Assembly (NCBI GenBank): GCA_035378845.1
Contig: DAOSUP010000004.1
Span: 62,001 to 126,000, forward strand
Direction of reading: 5' to 3'
Source of the DNA: JAKOUL01 sp035378845
Lineage (GTDB): Bacteria; Dictyoglomota; Dictyoglomia; Dictyoglomales; Dictyoglomaceae
Length of the DNA: 64,000 nt
Shown here: piece after piece, positions 49,231-58,108 of the stretch
Layout: every line of letters begins with the position of its first letter
Position numbering within the stretch: position 1 is the stretch's first letter
Made by a program: the position numbers and the translations under genes
Notes under the pieces: generated by a model
Database searches by the model: none
The model's input: the letters and a program-made list of their open reading frames with translations, nothing else
Told to the model about the DNA's origin: nothing

Positions 49231-49938
49231 CTATATTAATTCCTTCAATTTTGAGAGAGCATTTTTAAAGAGCCTTGATACTTGGGACTGAGATATTTTT
49301 AAAATTTTTGCCACCTCTCCTTGGGTTAGATCCTGATAAAAAATATACTCTATAATCTTCCTTTGAATCTCTGGAAGTTTTGAGATGGCATTTTCAAGAG
49401 CAATTTTATCTTCCACAGGAAGACGGAAGGACTGGAGACTCTCGGACCTGATTCTATCCTTCTCAATCCCTAATTCTTCAATAGATAAAGTCCTTATAGA
49501 GTCTTTAACCCTAAAAAGTTCTCTCACAGACTCTTTTGTAATATTTAAAGCCTTTGCTATCTCCTCAATTGTAGGATACCTATTTTCTTCCTCCCAAACT
49601 TTATCTATAAAAGCATCCATATTTGATATAAGTTTTTTAACGGTTCTGGGGATCCTTATGCTATCTTTTCTATCTCTTAGATAATGTTTTATCTCTCCTA
49701 AAACACAGTGAGAGATATATGTTGAAAGCTCTCCTTTTTCAGGATCATAGTTCTCAATTGCCTTTAAAAATCCCAGATATCCTACTTGTACTAAATCTTC
49801 AAAAGGTTCTCCGTAATGAGTAAACTTAGAAGCCCAGAAATAAATGAGATCATCAAAGATCTCCAAAAGACCTATTAAAGCCTTCTCATCTTTTTCTTTT
49901 TTATATCTTTCCCAAAGCTCTTTAGCCGTTGAAATCAT
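49231..49938 (-). CDS. Alternative RNA polymerase sigma factor (SigB/SigF-like group)
   Basis: 235 aa. Region 2 (FEDLVQVGYLGFLKAIENYD, core-binding and -10 recognition) at about 45-65, STYISHCVLGEIKHYLRDR, region 3 (RYPTIEEIAKALNITKESV) and region 4 (LTQGEVAKILKISQSQVSRL) at about 205-225. The absence of region 1.1 and the size fit the group 3 sigma factors that run stress, flagella or sporulation genes. It overlaps pilC by 4 bases, inside the pilus assembly operon, so it may control pilus genes. No anti-sigma factor is adjacent. Confidence 0.88.
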   Translation of the reverse strand: MISTAKELWERYKKEKDEKALIGLLEIFDDLIYFWASKFTHYGEPFEDLVQVGYLGFLKAIENYDPEKGELSTYISHCVLGEIKHYLRDRKDSIRIPRTVKKLISNMDAFIDKVWEEENRYPTIEEIAKALNITKESVRELFRVKDSIRTLSIEELGIEKDRIRSESLQSFRLPVEDKIALENAISKLPEIQRKIIEYIFYQDLTQGEVAKILKISQSQVSRLFKNALSKLKELI

Positions 49939-51158
49939 TTTATGTATTGGAACATGGTAAAGATAGGCAGGTATAGAGAAATAAGCACACCGCCTACCAG
50001 ACCTCCAAGGAATACAAGCATAATAGGCTCAATCAGTGAGGTTAAACTTTCTATAGCATTTGCTACTTCTTTTTCATAGAACTCAGTAATCTTTGTAAGC
50101 ATCTGTTCCAGAGAGCCTGATTCTTCTCCAATAGAGATCATATGTATAACCATAGCTGGAAAAACCTTACTTTCTTTTAAAGGTGGAGCAATTCTTTCTC
50201 CTTCTCTTACTCTTATCCGGGTATCATCAATAGCCTTTCTAAATACACTATTTCCTATAGTCTGACCTGCAAGCTGCAGTGCTTCAAGGATAGGAACTCC
50301 TGTTCTTACCTGCGCAGCAAGTGTTGTGGTGAAACTCACCACTGCATTTTTTTGAATTATAGGACCAAATACAGGTATTTTTAAAAGGAGTGCATCTAAT
50401 TTTTCCTTAATTTTAGGATTTTTGATAAGTCTCATTACAACTACTACGAGAGCAACAATTACTAAGGCTACAACTAAGAAATTCTCTCTCAAAATATTGC
50501 TTAAGCCCAGAAGAAAGGCTGTTGGTGCTGGAAGAGGTGCATCCATGCTCTGAAACATATCTGCAAATGTAGGTACTAAGAAGAAAAGAAGTCCAAAAGT
50601 AACAGCTAAGGATATAACAAGAATGGTAATAGGATATGTCATAGCAGATTTTAATTTTCCACGAAGCTCCTCTTGCTTCTCCAAAGTTACTGCTAATCTT
50701 TCTAAGGTTTCATCTAAAGTACCTGATGCCTCTGCAGCTCTCACCATATTTGTATATAACTTGGAAAATACGTTAGGAAATTGTTCAAAGGCATCGGAAA
50801 GAGAGCTTCCTTCATCTACCATTTTCTGAACTTCTTTTATTATATTTTTTAGTGCCTTACTTTCTGTTTGTTCTGAAAGGACCGTAAGACTTGTGGAAAG
50901 AGAAAGTCCTGCATTAATCATAGTAGCGAATTGACGTGTAAATATGGTAAGATCTTTAAGTTTAACCTTCCCACCTGTACCTTCTTTTTTAGTAAGAGAC
51001 ATGGTAAGAAAAGATGAAACTTTCTTTTCTTCTATCCTTACAGGATAAAGACTCATTCCACGAAGCTTTATGGCGAGCTCTCGTACATTCTCTGCCTCAC
51101 CTTCTCCAACAACTAACTCCCCTCTCACACTCCTTGCCCGATACACATAGTTCGCCAT
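49935..51158 (-). CDS. pilC: Type IV pilus / type II secretion inner-membrane protein PilC/GspF
   Basis: 407 aa with two T2SSF domains (about 70-195 and 270-395), each starting FTRQFATMINAGLSL / FTTTLAAQVRTGVPI, and three membrane helices (about 170-195, 220-245, 375-400). It is the inner-membrane platform that couples PilB to pilin assembly. It begins 7 bases after pilT. Length and layout are standard. Confidence 0.94.
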   Translation of the reverse strand: MANYVYRARSVRGELVVGEGEAENVRELAIKLRGMSLYPVRIEEKKVSSFLTMSLTKKEGTGGKVKLKDLTIFTRQFATMINAGLSLSTSLTVLSEQTESKALKNIIKEVQKMVDEGSSLSDAFEQFPNVFSKLYTNMVRAAEASGTLDETLERLAVTLEKQEELRGKLKSAMTYPITILVISLAVTFGLLFFLVPTFADMFQSMDAPLPAPTAFLLGLSNILRENFLVVALVIVALVVVVMRLIKNPKIKEKLDALLLKIPVFGPIIQKNAVVSFTTTLAAQVRTGVPILEALQLAGQTIGNSVFRKAIDDTRIRVREGERIAPPLKESKVFPAMVIHMISIGEESGSLEQMLTKITEFYEKEVANAIESLTSLIEPIMLVFLGGLVGGVLISLYLPIFTMFQYIK

Positions 51159-51165
51159 TTATACC

Positions 51166-52245
51166 TCACCTCCTAACTTCGCCCCCTAAAAGTCTGGATA
51201 ATTCTTCTTTATTAATAGCTCTATCAAAAGCAGTCTCATGAGAAATAAGGTTCTTCCTTACAAGATCTGCAAGAGACTGGTCCATGGTCTGCATTCCATG
51301 CATTCCACCAGTCTGAATTACACTATATATTTGAGGGGTTTTCCCTTCTCTTATCAAGCTCTTTACTGCAGGAACTCCTATAAGTATTTCTGTAGCTACA
51401 ATTCTTCCTGTACCATCTTTTCTTGGAAGAAGCTGCTGAGAGATTATCCCCTGAATTACACCAGAAAGTTGAAGTCTAATCTGGGGTTGTTGGTGAGCGG
51501 GGAATTGGTCTACAATTCTTTCTACACTTTGGACTGCATCTACAGTATGCAATGTGGCCATAACTAAGTGACCTGTTTCTGCAGCAGTAATAGCAATAGC
51601 AGTAGTCTCTAAGTCTCTCATCTCACCTACCAAAATTACATCAGGATCTTCTCTTAAAGCAGATCTTAGAGCATTAGCGAAGGAAAAAGTATCACTTCCT
51701 ACCTCTCTTTGATTCACCACAGATTTTTTATGGGTATGGAGATATTCAATAGGATCTTCAATGGTTATGATATGAGAACTGACATTTGTATTTATATAAT
51801 CAACCATAGATGCTAAGGTTGTTGACTTACCACTTCCTGTAGGTCCTGTAACAAGGATAAAACCTCTTGGAAGAGATGCAAGATCCTTAAGTATCAATGG
51901 AAGTCTTAGTTCTTCTATAGTAGGAATCTTCCAAGGGATTAATCTAAATACTGCTGCAATACTTCCCCTTTGCCAAAAAGCATTTACTCTGAATCTTCCC
52001 TCTCCACTTATACCTATGGAGAAGTCTAATTCTTTATTCTCCTGAAGTTTTTGCTTCTGTTCCTCAGTAAGAAGACTGAATATTAGTTTATAAGTAAGCT
52101 GAGGAGTAAGCATAGGATAGTGAGTTTGAGGAGTAAGGCGCCCCTTAATACGAAAAATAGGAGGAACTCCTGTGGTTATATGTACATCAGAAGCCTCTTT
52201 CTGTAAAGCATTTTTAAGAATCTCAATTATAGAAATATCATCCAT
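51166..52245 (-). CDS. pilT: Twitching motility / retraction ATPase PilT
   Basis: 359 aa. Walker A GPTGSGKSTTLASMVDYI (about 132-149), Asp box and AIRAEDPDVILVGEMRD-type Walker B (here REDPDVILVGEMRD), His box AAETGHLVMATLHT. The C-terminal helix with the AIRNLIR-type motif is present as KSLIREGKTPQIYSVIQTG. It depolymerises pili. It is encoded between pilB and pilC. Confidence 0.94.
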   Translation of the reverse strand: MDDISIIEILKNALQKEASDVHITTGVPPIFRIKGRLTPQTHYPMLTPQLTYKLIFSLLTEEQKQKLQENKELDFSIGISGEGRFRVNAFWQRGSIAAVFRLIPWKIPTIEELRLPLILKDLASLPRGFILVTGPTGSGKSTTLASMVDYINTNVSSHIITIEDPIEYLHTHKKSVVNQREVGSDTFSFANALRSALREDPDVILVGEMRDLETTAIAITAAETGHLVMATLHTVDAVQSVERIVDQFPAHQQPQIRLQLSGVIQGIISQQLLPRKDGTGRIVATEILIGVPAVKSLIREGKTPQIYSVIQTGGMHGMQTMDQSLADLVRKNLISHETAFDRAINKEELSRLLGGEVRR

Positions 52246-52259
52246 TTTTTTAACCTCCT

Positions 52260-54556
52260 TTAATCAGCCGCAGTCACTCTCATAACTTCTTCTATAGTAG
52301 TAATTCCTTTAAGGACCTTTTCCATGCCATCTTCTCTCAAAGTTACCATACCATATTTCCTTGCTGCTTCTCTTATAACTTCTCTTGATGATTTCTTTAA
52401 AATAAGTTCTCTTATCTCATCATTCATAAGCATAATTTCGTGTATTGCAGTCCTACCTTTATAACCTCTATTATTACATCTGGGACAACCCTGCCCCTTA
52501 TAAAAGGTAATATTAGAAACATCAAAGTCTTCTCCTAAGGTCGCCTTTAAGGCAGTCATTTCCTCTTTTGTAGGTTCATACGGTGCTTTACAATAAGGAC
52601 ATATGGTTCGCACAAGTCTCTGAGCTACAGCTCCCAGTAGAGAAGAACTGATAAGGAAAGGCTCAATCCCCATATCAATAAGTCTTGTAAATGCAGAAGG
52701 AGCATCATTGGTGTGTAATGTGGAGAGTACTAAGTGACCTGTAAGAGCTGCCTGAATAGCAATTCTTGCAGTTTCTTCGTCTCGGATCTCTCCTACAAGT
52801 ACCACATCAGGGTCCTGACGAAGAATAGATCTCAATGCTGATGCAAAGGTAAGACCAGCCTTAGGATTTACTTGTACCTGATGAATACCAGTAAGCTGAT
52901 ACTCTACTGGATCTTCTACTGTTACAATATTTATATCAGGAGAATTGATCATATTCAAAGAGGCATACAAAGTTGTTGATTTACCACTTCCTGTAGGTCC
53001 TGTAAGAAGGATTATACCATACGGGGTTTTTAACATTTTTAAGTATCTTTCATAGTTATGTTCAGAGAATCCAAGACTTTCAAGAGAAAGAGCCACAGTA
53101 CTTCTTCCCAAGAGTCTGAGTACCACCTTTTCACCATATACTCCTGGAAGAGTAGAAACACGTAAATCATAAACTTCTCCATGAATATTTACTTTAATTC
53201 TTCCATCCTGTGGTATTCTTCTTTCAGAAATATCCATATCACTCATAATTTTTATCCTGGAAACTAAAGCTGCCTGAAATCTTTTTTGTATATACATTAC
53301 TTCATGCAAAATACCATCTATTCTAAATCTTACTCTTACATTTCTTTCCAAAGGTTCAATATGTATATCACTGGCTTCTTTCTTTACTGCATCTACCAAC
53401 ATACTATTCACCAGCTTTGCCATAGGTCCTTCCTCAGAAGATATTTCTTCAAGGGATACCTCTTGATATTGAGCCTCTTCTTCTCTTTGTACAATAATTT
53501 CCTCAAGAACTTTTTCTACTTCTTCACTACCCCATATCTGGCTTATAGTTTCTACCATTTCATTCTTCGGTACAACTACTGGCACTACATCACTCCTGGT
53601 TATCATCCGAAGATCATCAAGAACTAAAATATTTGAGGGATCAACTATTCCCACTACAACCTTTCCATTCTCTTTATATAATGGAAGTATCAAATGTTCT
53701 CTCGCCTTTTTAGCGGTAATAATTTTTACAAGATCAGGATCAATTTTTATACTTTTTAGAGAGACAAAGGGAATTCCCAGCTGTTCACTAAGAGCTTGCG
53801 CTAATTGATTATCATTGATATAGTTAAGTTCCAGAAGAGCCTCTCCCAATCTAATTCCTCTTTCTGAAGAAACTCTCAGAGCCTCATCTAATTGTTCTTT
53901 AGTAACAAGACCCTTTTCTACCACAATTTCTCCAAGTACTTTTCTTCCCCTACGTTTCTCCCGAGTTCTAACTGGTTTTGTAGAAACACTCTCAGAAGTA
54001 GATANNNNNNNNNNNNNNNNNNNNNNNNNNNNNNNNNNNNNNNNNNNNNNNNNNNNNNNNNNNNNNNNNNNNNNNNNNNNNNNNNNNNNNNNNNNNNNNN
54101 NNNNTCCTCTTTCTTCTTTTCGGAAGGAGGTTCTTCTTTCAATATTCTTTCCTTTTTTTCTCCTATCTTAAGAAGATAAGGCTTTGTTGAAAGTCCTGTA
54201 ATAAGTCTAATATCCTCTATAGCGGTAGGTTTTACTGGAGGAAAGAATCCCACATAAAGAGTCTTCTCTTCAATTTTAAGAGGAATAAAATTATAAAACT
54301 TTGTTAAAAAGCTTGGGATACTTTTTAAAGCAAGCTCGTTAGGTTTAAATTCTTTATCTTCTAATATTTCCCATCCTAAAATCTGAGCAAGAAGATCTGT
54401 AAGCTCCTCCTTAGTTATTAATCCTTCTGATAAAAGAACTTCTTGTAAATCTTTCCCTTTATATATATTTAAAAGATTATCCAGCATATTTTGGGAGATA
54501 ATATTCTTTTTTATTAAAATCTCTTGTAATTTACTATTCATATTAGCAAGATCCAT
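52260..54556 (-). CDS. pilB: Type IV pilus assembly ATPase PilB/GspE, interrupted by an assembly gap
   Basis: I read this as one gene. The part after the gap is open upstream of any internal start, running from residues STSESVSTKPVRTREK into VLGEIVVEKGLVTKEQLDEA, the beginning of an MshEN (GspE N-terminal) domain. The part before the gap (54556-54105) holds another MshEN domain (EVLLSEGLITKEELTDLLAQ). The 100-N gap lies in a Lys/Glu-rich linker, and its arbitrary length breaks the frame, creating a false short reading (53918-54556). The main body has Walker A GPTGSGKSTTLYASLN, REDPDVVLVGEIRDEETA-type Walker B and the tetracysteine CPYCKAPYEP..CPRCNNRGY. It powers pilus extension. Confidence 0.8.
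54005..54104. other. Assembly gap inside pilB
   Basis: Exactly 100 Ns, a placeholder for unknown length. Flanks encode Lys/Glu/Ser/Thr-rich low-complexity sequence, which may have stopped the assembly. Confidence 0.95.
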
Positions 54557-55103
54557 TTTTCTCCCCCTTTATTATCTCTCCTCTCATAAGCCACACTTTA
54601 ATAAGGAGGTTTTCTATCTTCCTTACAGTCCACCTCTTTATCCATACCTCATTTTCATTTAAAGGAGAAACTAATATGGTATACATTCCCAATCTATTTC
54701 CTCCCCATATATCTGTTAATATTCTATCACCAATTACTAAAGTTGTCTCGGGGTAAATATCTAAAATTTCTAATGCTTTTTTAAAAGCTCTTGGTCTTGG
54801 TTTAAAAGCAGAGCCCATTGCAGGTAAATTAATGATCTCTGAAAAATATATGATTCTTTTATGGGAACAGTTATTTGACATTATAAGTATTTTAAAACCT
54901 AATGATTTAAGTCTTTCCAGTAATACTGCTGTCCTTGCATCTAACTCATCTTTATTCCAAGGAACTATAGTATTGTCCAAATCAAAGATAATTCCTTTAA
55001 ATCCTTCTTCATAGAGTTTCTCAAAATCTATATCAAATATAGAGTCAAAATATTTCTTAGGTTTTAAGCTATCAAACATTTTTCTCTCTATTAAGAATAG
55101 CAC
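54543..55103 (-). CDS. YqeG-type HAD phosphatase
   Basis: 186 aa. HAD motif I GIIFDLDNTIVPW (about 37-49) with motif II MSNN and motif III KPRPRAF and GDRILTDIWGGNRLG. This is the YqeG subfamily (HAD-IIIA), probably acting on phosphoglycerol-like phosphates in the cytosol or membrane edge. It ends 14 bases inside the pilB start and begins directly after the mltG stop. Its N-terminal MLFLIERKMFDSLKPKKYFDS region is typical. Confidence 0.88.
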   Translation of the reverse strand: MLFLIERKMFDSLKPKKYFDSIFDIDFEKLYEEGFKGIIFDLDNTIVPWNKDELDARTAVLLERLKSLGFKILIMSNNCSHKRIIYFSEIINLPAMGSAFKPRPRAFKKALEILDIYPETTLVIGDRILTDIWGGNRLGMYTILVSPLNENEVWIKRWTVRKIENLLIKVWLMRGEIIKGEKNGSC

Positions 55104-56198
55104 TCATTTTTTATATCCCTGAGCCTTTAAATGCTCTTCGTAGGTTCTTGTAAAGATATGACTCCCGTCTCCTTTTGCTACAAAGAACAAGAAATCTCCT
55201 TTAGGAGAAAGTACAGCCATCAAAGATTTAATAGATGGTGAAGCTATAGGGGTAGGTGGAAGTCCATAATAAATATAAGTATTATAAGGGGAATCAATCT
55301 TTAAATCATCATAGTAAAGGACAGGCTTTTGAAAGTTATACAGATATTCTACTGTGGCACAAGATTCAAGCTTATATCCCTTCTTTAGACGGTTAAGAAA
55401 AACTCCTGCGATTAGAGGTCTCTCATTATCCAATTTGGCTTCTTTTTCTACAATAGAAGCTAAAACTATCCAGTCATTAAAAGATAAATTTAATTTTTCA
55501 AGTGCCTCTCTATAATCTGGGAAATTCCTTGATATCTGCCTAAAGAATTCTTCTAAAAGAGTAGAGATAATTTCATCTTCTTTTATGCCTTTAGGAAATA
55601 AATATGTTGAAGGAAAAAGATATCCTTCTAATGAAATAGGTGTGTCATCTCCCAAAAAATTTCTATAATTTCTAAAAAGTCCACTTACAAAGTTTTTATC
55701 CTTACAAAGGGTTACAAAAGTCTCTTCCGAAATCCCTAATTTTTCCTTTAAAATTTTTGCAATACCCGAAATGTTTTCGCCCTCAGGAATCGTAACTTTA
55801 ATAGTAATGGGCTTTCCCTGAGTTAATACATTCAATATCTTAAGTATAGAATAGGAGGGAGATAAAAGATAATAACCAGATTTAATCTCCCGTTCTTTCC
55901 CTAAGATTTTGAGAAAAAACAGGAAAAAATCTTTAGATTTAATTAAGCCATGATCCTGAAGAAGAGTAGCTATATAGCTTGCATTGCTTCCCGCAGGAAT
56001 ATATATTTCTACTTGTTCTTTAGTATTAGAAATTGGGAAGGAAAAATATATTATAATCCCTATCAGTATAAAAGCGCCAAGAAGAAAACTTAGGATTAAA
56101 CTACTCTTCTTCCTCCCAATCTTCTCCTTCTTCCTCTTCTTCCCAGTCTTCTTCTTCTTCTTCAAGGGCTTCCACAACTTTTTCAAATTCATCATCAT
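55104..56198 (-). CDS. mltG: MltG endolytic murein transglycosylase
   Basis: 364 aa. A very basic cytosolic tail (1-33, many Lys), one membrane helix (about 35-53), a LysM-like part (VEIYIPAGSNASYIATLLQDHGLI) and the YceG catalytic domain (about 135-360) with VLASIVEKEAKL (catalytic Glu), FLNRLKKGYKLESCATVEYL and SPYNTYIYYGLPPTPIASPS. It cleaves growing glycan strands to set their length. The first 98 bases overlap the DUF1292 gene in another frame; ATG-ATG-ATG with AGATAGAAG upstream gives a plausible start, and no other start codon precedes the membrane helix. Confidence 0.9.
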   Translation of the reverse strand: MMMNLKKLWKPLKKKKKTGKKRKKEKIGRKKSSLILSFLLGAFILIGIIIYFSFPISNTKEQVEIYIPAGSNASYIATLLQDHGLIKSKDFFLFFLKILGKEREIKSGYYLLSPSYSILKILNVLTQGKPITIKVTIPEGENISGIAKILKEKLGISEETFVTLCKDKNFVSGLFRNYRNFLGDDTPISLEGYLFPSTYLFPKGIKEDEIISTLLEEFFRQISRNFPDYREALEKLNLSFNDWIVLASIVEKEAKLDNERPLIAGVFLNRLKKGYKLESCATVEYLYNFQKPVLYYDDLKIDSPYNTYIYYGLPPTPIASPSIKSLMAVLSPKGDFLFFVAKGDGSHIFTRTYEEHLKAQGYKK

Positions 56199-56415
56199 CT
56201 TCTATCTCTTCTAAAGCATCAATATAAAGCTCACCATTTTGTTCTGAAAGTCTGCAACGGAAAATATATATCTCATCTGTATCTTCTGCTAACTTAGGGG
56301 TCAAAAGAACATAAGTTTTCTCATCAACCTCTACAAAGTCTCTAATAAGATATTCATAAGTATTACCATTCTCGTCCTCAAGAACTATAACATCTTCAAA
56401 TTTATCTTTTTCCAT
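56101..56415 (-). CDS. DUF1292 protein with poly-Glu tail
   Basis: 104 aa. DUF1292 core (about 8-72: VVLEDENGNTYEYLIRDFVE, TYVLLTPKLA) followed by a very acidic tail (73-104) of Glu with three Trp, EEEEEDWEEEEEGEDWEEEE. The family is small, cytosolic and of unknown role. The tail is encoded by purine-rich repeats that also code, in the next frame, for the basic N-terminus of MltG. A ribosome site AGGAGAGG lies upstream and tRNA-Leu is 39 bases upstream on the same strand. Confidence 0.85.
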   Translation of the reverse strand: MEKDKFEDVIVLEDENGNTYEYLIRDFVEVDEKTYVLLTPKLAEDTDEIYIFRCRLSEQNGELYIDALEEIEDDDEFEKVVEALEEEEEDWEEEEEGEDWEEEE

Positions 56416-56454
56416 TTAGGACACCTCTCCTTAAAAAATTTAAGAGGGGATAAA

Positions 56455-56542
56455 TGGTGCCAGAGGCCGGACTTGAACCGGCACGGGGATTGCTCCCCAC
56501 TGGATTTTAAGTCCAGTGCGTCTGCCATTCCGCCACTCCGGC
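56455..56542 (-). tRNA. tRNA-Leu (anticodon TAA)
   Basis: 88 nt class II tRNA with encoded CCA on the minus strand. Acceptor GCCGGAG/CTCTGGC, anticodon stem CTGGA/TCCAG with loop CTTAAAA (TAA), a long variable arm GGGGAGCAATCCCC and T arm GCCGGTTCAAGTCCGGC. It could share a transcript with the DUF1292-mltG genes that follow. Confidence 0.95.
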
Positions 56543-56602
56543 GATACCTTACTCCTCTCTTCGGTTTTAAAGTGTATCATAACTTTTATTTTTAGTAAAG
56601 TA

Positions 56603-56631
56603 TTGCTTTAAACAAAAGTTTCTATTATAAT
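56603..56631 (+). promoter_or_regulatory. Promoter of tRNA-Met(CAT)-tilS
   Basis: TTGCTT (56603-56608), 17 bases, TATAAT (56626-56631). A start 7 bases later gives a leader of about 13 bases before the tRNA. Confidence 0.65.
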
Positions 56632-56650
56632 TCAAGTATCAAAAAGGTCC

Positions 56651-56726
56651 GGCGGTGTAGCTCAGTGGTTAGAGCACACGGTTCATAACCGTGGTGTCCA
56701 GGGTTCGAATCCCTGCACCGCCACCA
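56651..56726 (+). tRNA. tRNA with CAT anticodon (elongator Met likely; Ile2 not excluded)
   Basis: 76 nt with encoded CCA. Acceptor GGCGGTG/CACCGCC, D arm GCTC..GAGC, anticodon stem CACGG/CCGTG with loop TTCATAA (CAT), T arm CAGGGTTCGAATCCCTG. The acceptor end GGCGGTGTAGCTCAG matches, from memory, the elongator Met tRNA of Bacillus. The next gene is tilS, which modifies CAT-anticodon tRNA-Ile, so the identity deserves a check. It is not an initiator: position 1 pairs with 72. Confidence 0.9.
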
Positions 56727-56733
56727 TATAATA

Positions 56734-58104
56734 GTGATTAAAGATTTAGATTTTATTGAAAAGAAAGTTTTAGATTTTGTAAAAAAAGAGTCCCTGATAT
56801 ATGAAGGGGACTCTATTCTTATTAGTATATCTGGAGGTAGTGATTCTTTTGCTCTTAGTGAAATCCTTTTTTCACTCTCCTCTGTATTAAATTTAAGACT
56901 TTCTCTTTTATATATTGATCATCATGTAAGGAAAAATACCGGGGAGGAAAAAAGGATAATAAAAGAATATTCAGAAATGAGAAATCTACCTTTTGATATT
57001 CTGGATATCTCTCCAAAAAGTTTTTCAGAAAAGGATTTAAGAGATGAAAGATATAAAATTTTAGAAGAATTTTCGGAAAGAAAACATATAGATAAAATAG
57101 CTTTAGGTCACACTCTTAATGATCATATAGAGACTATTATTATGAACTTCCTACGGGGATATGGACTTGATGGATTGTCTGGTATTTCTCCAAAAAGAGA
57201 GAAATTTATAAGACCATTATTGGTATTAACTAAAGAGGAAATTTTAGAGTATTGTAAAAGGAAAAATCTACCTTATATAGATGATTTTACAAATTTCTTG
57301 CCTTTAACATTAAGAAATACGGTGAGGTTTCAATTAATTCCATTCTTAGAGGAAGCTATTGAACAGTTTCCTACCAGCATTATCACCCAGGCTAAAGTTT
57401 TTGCTATAGAAGAGGATTTCTTAGAAAAAACTACCTTGGAATATAAAGAAAAAATTGTTAAATCTACCGATAAAGTTATAGAAATTGATTTTAAGAAATG
57501 GGAAGAAACACCTAAGGCTATAAGAATAAGACTTCTAAAAAAACTTTTGAAGGAAATGGGACAAGATATTACCTCGGAAGTTTCAATTTTGACTAATGCA
57601 AGAATAATGAAAAAGAAAGAAAAATCAGGAAAGATTATAGAAATTGGTGATTTAGATATCTATAAATCAGGAGGAAAAATTCTCATTTATAAAAAGAGGG
57701 GTAGATTGGATTATGAGATTTACCTCCCTATACCTGGAAAGATACGACTGCCCACTGGTGAGGAGATTGAAGCAAATATAATAGAGAATAAAAAAGGCTC
57801 TTTTAACATCAAAGATATTTGGCAGGTTTTTTTTGACTATGATAGAATAAATATAAAGGAGTTAAAGATAAGAACATGGAGAGAAGGCGACAGAATAAAG
57901 CTTTTTGGGCTTGGAGGAAAAAGTAAAAAGCTTCAGGATCTGTTTGTAGATAAAAAAATTCCACATTGGAAAAGACTTGAAATTCCTCTTGTCTTTTGGG
58001 AAAATGAGCTTCTGTGGGTGGTAGGATTAGCAAGAAGTGATATAGCATCTATCACTGAAGAGACCAAAAAAATATTACACTTAAAAGCAAGGAAGGAGGT
58101 TTAA
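56734..58104 (+). CDS. tilS: tRNA(Ile)-lysidine synthase
   Basis: 456 aa. PP-loop SISGGSDSFALSEI (about 29-42), LLYIDHHVRKNTGEE, IALGHTLNDHIETIIMNFLRGYGLDGLSGI and a C-terminal domain (about 375-456: LKIRTWREGDRIKLFGLGGKSKKLQDLF). It converts C34 of tRNA-Ile(CAT) to lysidine so that AUA is read as Ile. The start is GTG, 7 bases after the tRNA CCA end, and I see no ribosome site outside the tRNA itself. It is followed 4 bases later by ftsH; the tilS-ftsH order is common in bacteria. Confidence 0.93.
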   Translation: MIKDLDFIEKKVLDFVKKESLIYEGDSILISISGGSDSFALSEILFSLSSVLNLRLSLLYIDHHVRKNTGEEKRIIKEYSEMRNLPFDILDISPKSFSEKDLRDERYKILEEFSERKHIDKIALGHTLNDHIETIIMNFLRGYGLDGLSGISPKREKFIRPLLVLTKEEILEYCKRKNLPYIDDFTNFLPLTLRNTVRFQLIPFLEEAIEQFPTSIITQAKVFAIEEDFLEKTTLEYKEKIVKSTDKVIEIDFKKWEETPKAIRIRLLKKLLKEMGQDITSEVSILTNARIMKKKEKSGKIIEIGDLDIYKSGGKILIYKKRGRLDYEIYLPIPGKIRLPTGEEIEANIIENKKGSFNIKDIWQVFFDYDRINIKELKIRTWREGDRIKLFGLGGKSKKLQDLFVDKKIPHWKRLEIPLVFWENELLWVVGLARSDIASITEETKKILHLKARKEV

Positions 58105-58108
58105 ATAT

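Noticed and set aside
53918..54003. Apparent C-terminus YLLLRVFLQNQLELGRNV of a separate 212-aa gene
   Set aside because: It is an out-of-frame reading of the pilB linker created by the 100-N placeholder; the correct frame carries the MshEN motif.
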